This document shows positions 57,268 to 64,000 of a stretch of 64,000 bases of DNA, piece by piece. The position numbers were made by a program, and so were the translations under genes. Position 1 is the first letter of the stretch; every line of letters begins with the position of its first letter. Below the pieces are notes generated by a model, which was given only the letters and a program-made list of their open reading frames with translations, had not been told where the DNA came from and did not search any database. This DNA is from Stenocarpella maydis (lineage: Eukaryota; Ascomycota; Sordariomycetes; Diaporthales; Diaporthaceae), in the NCBI GenBank assembly GCA_002270565.1, contig NQMI01000064.1, positions 63,404 through 127,403 of the forward strand, read 5' to 3'.

Positions 57268-58372
57268 TGTCAAAGACGGCTGGGGTTGTGTGTTTTGAGT
57301 ACGAGGGGCGCGTATAGGTGAAGATGTATGTGTATTGAGTGTGGATTTTTGGCGGGGTTCTCTGCGACGCGTTGTGACTGGGAAGCCTGCGAGCACACCA
57401 AGCAGAGGCTGACTCTGGACGATGTGCAGGAGTTCTGCTCGAGGTGTCGGTTGTTTTCTTTCTTCTTCCTCTTTTGGACTTGAGAGGGTGGCGGTAGAGA
57501 GGCAAGAGGAGTTTGTGTGGTTTCGCCCGGCCGGCCGGCGTCAGTAACAATTTTGGATTAGTAAAGAGAGGGTGTACTCGACTGTAGGCAGGGTCTTCTG
57601 CTTCGGTGGGGCACTTCATGGGCTGCGATAAGCGAGCGATGAGGGAGGAGGTACCTGGGTACATTCGTATACCTACCTTCGTAGGTAAGCCAGCCGTCAT
57701 TGATCCGTCTGTGTGGGAGGCAGCCTCCACCGAACGGTCTGACGGTTCGAGCGTTTCAGGGTTGGTAGCCTGCAGGTCTGACTGAACGAATGTACCTAGG
57801 TACACCTAAGTAAGTATCTACCTACCTAGGCAGGTAGGTAATAAGCAGAGGACAAGAGGCGAGGCCTGCCTCCTGTCCGTCCACCTGCAATGCCCACCCC
57901 AGCACCCGAAAAAGAAAGACATCGCTATCCTTGTCCATCCTGCCTCTTTGCCATGTCCCTAACAGGTTCCCGTCCAGCCTCGACTCGACCACCGTCACGA
58001 GCACAGACTGCCAACACACAACTCTGATAATCTTGGTCCAGCCTTTAGTCCTTCGCCCGCCTTTGCTGGCAGCCCGACTGGTTGTGGTCCACGCCTCCAC
58101 CCTTGCGCCACTTTCGCATGTCTGTCTCCCACTCGGACCAACTTGCCATTGTCGCCGCCTCTTGATTCTCCCATCCACTGCCTTCCTAACCTCGCTGTCC
58201 CCGCTGTGACACATCTCCGGGACTCCCTCGTCTGAAGCCATCTTGCGATACCCGAACATCAAGCAATCGCTGCACTTCGCTCCAGACACCGACCGACCCG
58301 TTCCGGCCAGGCCTGTCAGCCGTACCAAGGCACACCTCCCGCCCTGAAGCCCTGCCTGCCGTCCCTTATGTC
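57268..58372. other. Divergent promoter region between REI1 and the HECT ligase gene
   Basis: 1.1 kb shared by two divergent housekeeping genes. Low-complexity CCTACCTAGG-type repeats lie at 57784-57841. The last bases hold a two-codon upstream ORF, ATG TCA TGA at 58368-58376, whose stop overlaps the HECT gene start. Confidence 0.6.
57784..57841. repeat. CCTA/TAGG-rich low-complexity repeat
   Basis: Repeated ACCTAGGTA and CTACCTAGGCAGGTAGGTA-like palindromic units in the shared promoter; such TAGGTA repeats are common in Sordariomycete promoters. Confidence 0.6.
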
Positions 58373-61300
58373 ATGACGCGAGACGCAACTCGGCCGCTCG
58401 ATGCTGGGCCCGCTCCCCATCGCGTCCATCAAGATGTCGAAACAGATCTACTGGCCGGGCTCTGGGAGACTGCCCCGTTCGCTCGTCTGCCCTGGGATGC
58501 GCCGCCCGAGCTGAAGGAGCTGGTCGAGGAGATACAAAACCCGCCGAGGGTCTACGCCATACACCAGGCCTGCCGTCGGCACGGCTTCCAGCAGCTCGTC
58601 GAGAAGTTCATCGTCCAGCTGCGGGACGGCTGCGGCTCCAACTATTGCAGCACCCCGACCTGCTTCTCCTTTCGGAAACGGAGCGTCGGCCGCGTCCCCA
58701 TACGACGGTACAATGTCACGAGCGCAAGGGTTCTGGCTGTCTACATGGCCAGCCAGGACAACCCCGAGAACGCCCTGTGCCCGGCCCTCAGGAGCCCCAA
58801 GTTGCCGCCCAGTGCCATCGACTCCCTCGTCTTCTACTGCAAGCCCAGCCTTCAGCACGGCGAGGAGAGGGCGCGACCCCCACCGGGAAAAGGCCGCGTT
58901 TCAACCGAAAAGGACGGCTCATCCAAGAGCAGACAGGTTCGTGTAAAAGCCAAGGTTCAGGTGCACTCGACCTCCAGTGGTTTGAGCGCCGCCAAGGACA
59001 AGACTACCCCGTCGCCGCCCCAAGAGACGACGGGCGCCAATGAGGGTGCCAAGTTCGAGGTTGCTGAGAGGCATACGGGCAAGGATTACCGTTCATTTGC
59101 AGCGAACATGTTTGGTACTGTGGCTTTCAAAATGATCGAGTGGCTGACCCCCAACGCGCTGGATGATATGCACGAGACCGCCTGTGACTTGGCCAAGGAT
59201 AACCGCGAGGAAGATTTCAGGTCAGCGAAACCTCGTCGGAGAAAGTCTTCCCCTCGCCCAGAGTCTCGCCAAGAACCGTCACCCACATCACCCAGAGAGC
59301 AGGAACCCAATGGATTCTCGATCGCAGAAGAGATGACCGCCGAATTCAGACTGCCAAATGGCAAGACTGATGCTGCACAACGCGAGAAGGAGAACGAGCA
59401 ACTTGTGAACGGGAGCGCGTCGATGCCCGCTCGGAGGCCTGGAAGCGTGCGCCGCAATTCAAATGCCAGGGTACGCACCAACTCAGCGACCAAGCCGAAG
59501 CGAAAACTTTCTCTAGACACGTATCCTCCTGAGCTGGTCTCCGACGAGATTGTCAATGGCATTAAATCACCATGCCTACCAGGCCTCCAGGCTGAGAAGA
59601 ACAGCAGGTCTGCCAAGAGCACGACATCTGCTTTGACTCGGGCCCCACCTCAAGCAGTATCAGCAGGTTTCCTGGCGAGGACTCGCACAGAGAAATCCTC
59701 GCCCGCGCCATCAGAGCGCAGGAGTAAGCCGGACACAACGCAGCCCAACGAAAGCCTGGACCAGCGAGGGGCGGCCGTCCCGGACCGAGACCAGCAAAGC
59801 ACTCCTTCCGAGACATCCGCGAGCGACTGCTCCATGGCCACCCCTGATGGCGATGCAGAGCTGACTTACGACTCGTTCCTCCCGCAAGCTATCTCCCGTT
59901 TGAGTGTTGAGGTCGTTGACTTCGTCTGCGACGTCCTGCAAGATGACGGCACTCGCGAGCAGCATCTTTTAGAGCCAGCAGAGGTGCCCAAGTCACTTGC
60001 AGCCACAACAGCGAAGCGCGACGGGAAATTAAAGAGGAGGCACAGATCCAGGAGGTGTTATTATCCCACAGGCCTCAAGAAGGAGTGGAAACTGTTCATC
60101 GAGCAGAGCCTCTTCTACACGCTCAGCGACCCTCACACCCTCATCCGCTCGTTCACCCACAAGGGCGAGCTCATTGACTCTCAGGCGCTCTGGTATTGCA
60201 TGCTGCGGATGACACGAGTTGCCCCTACCCTCGTGTATCACTGCCTTTGGTTATCCGCTGCGCATCTCTTTGCACCTCCAAAGTCCGTTCAGTCTCTGCG
60301 GTCACCCACTGCCAGACTCTTCCCGAAGCAGGAAACATCCTTATCGAATGATGAGGCGGGACGCCTGATGTCTATATGTCTGCATGCTTTGATTGCCGCC
60401 GCGCCGGTGGTGTTCGAGAAAAGCCAGCTCACTGAAATGTCGCGGTTGCGATCACAGGGGCTGAGTCTAGCAGCGAGCGGAAGTCAACCTCCGGAACTCT
60501 GCCTGCAATACGACGACGCATTCTCTCACGAACTAGCAATGAGGCTTGCAAGGAGGCTCTTGTCGGCCATCACGGCACGCAGGTACTTCGATGACATGCT
60601 GAGCCAAGAAGCTGTTTTTGGCGACGCTGGCGTGGGGGAGCCAGACGTTCTCGCACCTCTATTTGCGCAGCTCGATGCCCTTAGCGTGAGCAACGAGGAG
60701 AGTCTTCATGAGACGCGCATGTCCACCCTACTGCTTGACTGGACCCGTGCCGTCATGTACTACGAGTGGGATGGAAGCCCAGAAGTCCCAGGGGATGGCC
60801 CGTTTGGTGGCGCTCTTGCTTTGGCAGATGCAATACGTGAGTTTCAGGGTCGACGCGACATCTTAGACCAGGAATAAATGCGGCTGACGAACGGTGCAGA
60901 TAAGAAAAGCCAGGCGCTCCGGATCACCCACAAGCAGCTCCTTGCCGATTACTTTGCTGATAGGCTTGACAACGTTAATATGCCTGTTGCGTGGCTGTCT
61001 TTCACATCCACCAAACAGAGGGGTCACCTCCTGGACCACCCCTACATGTTCAACCCGGACACTCTGGTATCCTACTTTCGTGCTATCAACTTTTCAAGGA
61101 TGAGCCACGTCTACGAAGAGGCAGCCTCACTACAAAACCGCCTGGATCGTCTCTTTGAGCAGGCCACGTTGATCGTGAACCGGCACCACAAGACTGTGCT
61201 GCAAGATCTGCTGCGCACGGCGAGGTCGAGATACCTGATCCTGGATATCGGCCGCAAAACAGTACTGCGAGATGCCTTTGACCAGCTCTGGCGCCGTGAG

Positions 61301-62413
61301 GAGAGAGAGCTTCTCAGACCACTGAAGGTGCATCTAGGGGAGGACTCGGGGGAGGAGGGATTTGACTCCGGCGGAGTTCAGCAAGAATTCTTCCGCCTCG
61401 CTATAGCCGAGGCCCTCAACCCCGACTACGGGGCGTTCACAATTGATGAGCGTAACAGAATGGCATGGTTTCAACCAGGGTCGACGGAGCCCGAATGGAA
61501 GTTTGAGCTTGTGGGCCTCCTTGTCGGCCTGGCCGTGTACAATGGACTTACCTTGCCTGTCAGCTTCCCCAAAGCTCTTTACCGCAAGCTTCTTGGCGAG
61601 CCGGTCGCAGACATCCATCACATCAACGATGGGTGGCCGCAGATAGCGAGTAGTCTGACTGAGCTCCTGGAATGGGACGAGGCGAACGGTGCCATCGAGG
61701 ACGTTTTCGCCGTCACATACGAATTCTCCGTCAACATGCTCAACGAGCACGTGTCAAGGGAGATGCACTCCCTCAGCCCTGGATCACAATCTCCTCCCGA
61801 CCATGGATGGCCTCAGTTTCCTCTGTCGGGAACCAATGGCGACCAGCAGCCACAGTGGACCCTATCATGTGGGAATCCTGAGGATGCCCCCTTGGTGACT
61901 GATGCTAACCGCAACGCTTATGTGTCCGATTACATCCGCTACATGACGGACGTCTCCGTGCGACCGCAGTACGAAGCGTTCGCCAAGGGCTTTCGATCCA
62001 TCCTCCATCCCAAGTCCCTTACCCTTCTCAGCCCAGAGCTCCTGCAGAACCTAGTGGAGGGCCAGCAAGAAATCGAGGTAAGCGAGCTGCGACGCGCGGC
62101 ACGTTATGTTGGCTATTCGTCCACGTCGCGGACGATCAAGGACTTCTGGAAGATCGTCAGGGAGTATGACGACCAGATGAAGCGCAAGCTGCTTGAATTT
62201 GTCACAGCGAGCGACAGGGTGCCCGTCGGAGGCATCAAAAACATCCAGTTCGTGGTGCAAAAGAATGGCGAGGAGGACGGCCGTAATGGCCACTTACCCA
62301 CGGCGTACACCTGTTACGGTACCCTGCTGCTACCCGAGTACCGGGACAGGGAGGTTTTGAAGGAACGGCTGAGCATGGCGCTGGAAAATGCCCAGGGTTT
62401 CGGGTTCGCTTGA
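58373..62413 (+). CDS. HECT-type E3 ubiquitin ligase with N-terminal AZUL domain (HUL4/Ube3a-like)
   Basis: Two exons, join(58373..60836, 60900..62413), give 1325 residues. The 63-bp intron starts GTGAGT and ends TGCAG; without splicing, a TAA would split the gene just before an ATG at 60878 and make it look like two genes. The AZUL zinc domain (about 60-115) has Cys in ACRRHGF, GCGSNYCSTPTC and related positions. A long Ser/Arg/Lys-rich disordered region follows (about 180-500). The HECT domain occupies about 940-1325, with FDSGGVQQEFF, PVSFPKALYRKLLG and the catalytic Cys at about 1293 in LPTAYTCYGTLLLPEY. It accepts ubiquitin from an E2 and passes it to substrates. Yeast Hul4 and human UBE3A are the closest named types. 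Confidence 0.93.
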
Positions 62414-62924
62414 GAGGTCAGGAAGCCGCCCAAGGTGAGCCGATGGTTTCTGGGACCTTCCCTTTTGTGCCTGTAATATATAACGTGCCCCAGCCCCAGT
62501 ATATTTTGGGCAAGTGAAAGATGGCGGATTCTCCATCTGCAGATGGGAGTCAATCATGTTTTATACGACTGACTGAGTAATGAATGAATGGCTTGGTCTT
62601 TCAAGCTTAGATTTGGGGTCGTTTTGCCTGGTTGATACCTTGTGTGCGACTGGTAAAGATTCCGCCCGAGCCTACACAGGATATGGTTGCACAGCTTACA
62701 CGGCGACTGCCAAAAGCAACGAGACGTCGGCAAAAGAACACCAGATGTGTCGAGATTTTGGCTTTGCAGTTTTGGTATTTATAGATCAACGGCTAATTGT
62801 CTATTGATGCGTCGTCCTCGTCTTATCCACACGCAGGCGCATGCTCTGAACAATTGCAAGCGACGCGCATACATACATCCATCCTTTAGCCACAGCGACT
62901 CTTCATCTCTGCATCTTACACTGC
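62414..62924. other. Intergenic region between convergent genes
   Basis: 3' regions of the HECT ligase and CCT5 genes; no other feature recognised. Confidence 0.5.
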
Positions 62925-64000
62925 CTAGAAGTCATCCTCCCCGCTCCCGCTGACAATGACGTTGTTCACCTTGAGCACCATCCTGCACAGCTGGGTGGCA
63001 AGCATGAGCTGCTGCTTCTTGCTGATGAGAGGGTCGATGACGAAGGCGTCTTTCATGTTGTTGCTGCCCTTCTGCATGCAGTCGACGCCGAGCCTGCCGC
63101 GGGCGCCGCCGGCCTTGACCTGCTGCGACTTGATCTCGGCCAGGGTGGCGATGGGATTCAGACCGCTATTCTCTGCCAGGGCCATGGGCACTGAGTCGAG
63201 GGCCTCAGAGAAGGCGCGCATGGCGTATTGCTCCAGGCCAGGCGTCTTGACGGCGGCATCCTCAACTGCGAGCGAGCAGGCGATCTCAGCGGCGCCGCCG
63301 CCGTAGACGACCCGGTTGTCCCGGACCAGGTTGCGGACCACACAGAGAGCATCGTGGAGGGAGCGCTTGGCCTCGTCGATGATCTGCCCGTAGCTACTGT
63401 CAGTCTTGCTGTTCTCGAGGAGGATAAATGCGTTCTTTCTTTCTTCTTTCTTTTTTTTTTTTGCCGCGGGGGGCGGGGGGGTGGGGGGCGTGGTTAATGT
63501 TTGGGTAGAACTCTTACCATCTTGTTGCTGCCGCGCACAAAGACCGTGACGGCTCTTGTATTGGCGCATTCCTCGATGACGAGCATCTTCTCCCTTGTGG
63601 TGCCGAAGGACATCTCCCGCACGATACCGGCCTGGCCAAGCTTTTCGGCCTTCAAGTCCTCGAACCTGGGTACTATCCTGCCATTTGTCGCGATGGCGAT
63701 TAACTCGATCTCTGGCCCACCAACCCACCGCACGGCCGGGAGTTCATTCTGCAGAAGCAGGTGGTTTGCCTCGTCGTCGAAACCCCACTGGCATATCGCC
63801 AGATTCGCGCCGGTGTCTTTGATCTGTTGGATCATCTCGATGAACTTCTCCCGCTCATAGTTCTGTAGCTTCTTGAACTCCTCGACGGTCGTGATGTCCA
63901 GCTTGTGCTTGGTCTTGGGCTTGGGGGGCTCGAACGCGCAGGTGAGGATGGCGATCTTGGCGTCGCGGACCTCGGAAGGCATCTGTGGGTGGGAGAAGTC
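62925..64000 (-). CDS. CCT5: Chaperonin-containing TCP-1 subunit epsilon (CCT5), partial, C-terminal half
   Basis: Two visible exons, complement(join(62925..63383, 63518..64000)), with a 134-bp intron give the last 313 residues; the gene continues off the right edge. At the edge the frame is open ([20 protein letters not shown]), so 63982 is an internal Met, not the start. Landmarks are [59 protein letters not shown] joined to [36 protein letters not shown] and [20 protein letters not shown]. These are diagnostic for the epsilon subunit. CCT folds actin, tubulin and other proteins in the cytosol. The intron is unusually C-rich and A-rich on the coding strand. Confidence 0.96.

Noticed and set aside
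60878..62413. HECT domain as a separate gene starting at ATG 60878
   Set aside because: A consensus 63-bp intron joins it in frame to the upstream AZUL-containing exon; HECT ligases of this type are single proteins.
63494..63982. CCT5 starting at ATG 63982
   Set aside because: The frame is open to the window edge and reads the family sequence DFSHPQ just before this Met, so it is internal.

Overview
The window is nuclear DNA of a filamentous ascomycete (Pezizomycotina, most likely Sordariomycetes). The evidence is short 55-140 bp GT-AG introns in most genes, fungus-specific families (class D pheromone receptor, SAT4-type membrane protein, DUF7029 and DUF8021 secreted proteins, CE5 esterase with a fungal CBM1), a eukaryotic tRNA-His, and repeats whose copies differ mainly by C-to-T and G-to-A changes that fill old reading frames with TAA/TAG. 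That last pattern is what repeat-induced point mutation (RIP) leaves.

Layout. 1-2.2 kb: tail of a RIP-damaged Ty3/gypsy chromovirus (+) with its LTR. 2.4-4.6 kb: a DenD-like NAD-dependent epimerase/dehydrogenase and a secreted acetylxylan esterase with a cellulose-binding module. 5.5 kb: tRNA-His. 5.8-12.4 kb: a nest of mobile elements: two copies of a terminal-inverted-repeat element flank a second, inverted chromovirus. 12.9-14.7 kb: a polytopic membrane protein and a dead GMC oxidoreductase. 15-20 kb: a Ser/Pro-rich protein of unknown function and the alpha-pheromone receptor. 22-26 kb: a catalytic-domain-free CBM1 protein and an ankyrin protein. 28-33 kb: the ESCRT-I subunit Vps23 and indoleamine 2,3-dioxygenase. 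34-43 kb: DUF7029 protein, a gene relic, a frameshifted SAT4-type protein, a BBE-like FAD oxidase broken by a small transposon, and a DUF8021 protein. 45-46 kb: glutathione S-transferase. 46.3-51 kb: very AT-rich, RIP-destroyed repeats including a pogo/Fot1 transposase. 51.5-53.5 kb: an amino-acid/GABA permease pseudogene broken by a second copy of the same small transposon. 55-64 kb: a conserved housekeeping block: Rei1 (60S ribosome maturation), a HECT E3 ligase with AZUL domain, and the C-terminal half of chaperonin subunit CCT5.

The genes do not form one pathway. The window alternates gene-rich housekeeping DNA (13-33 kb, 55-64 kb) with accessory DNA where mobile elements and broken catabolic or secondary-metabolism genes collect. 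The most interesting items are an antisense accessory reading frame kept in the same place in two chromovirus copies, a small transposon family (ends CTGTACCGGC) whose two insertions each show a 2-bp target duplication confirmed by the restored host frame, and a 65-codon open extension beyond the stop of VPS23. No CRISPR, operon or prokaryotic feature is present.
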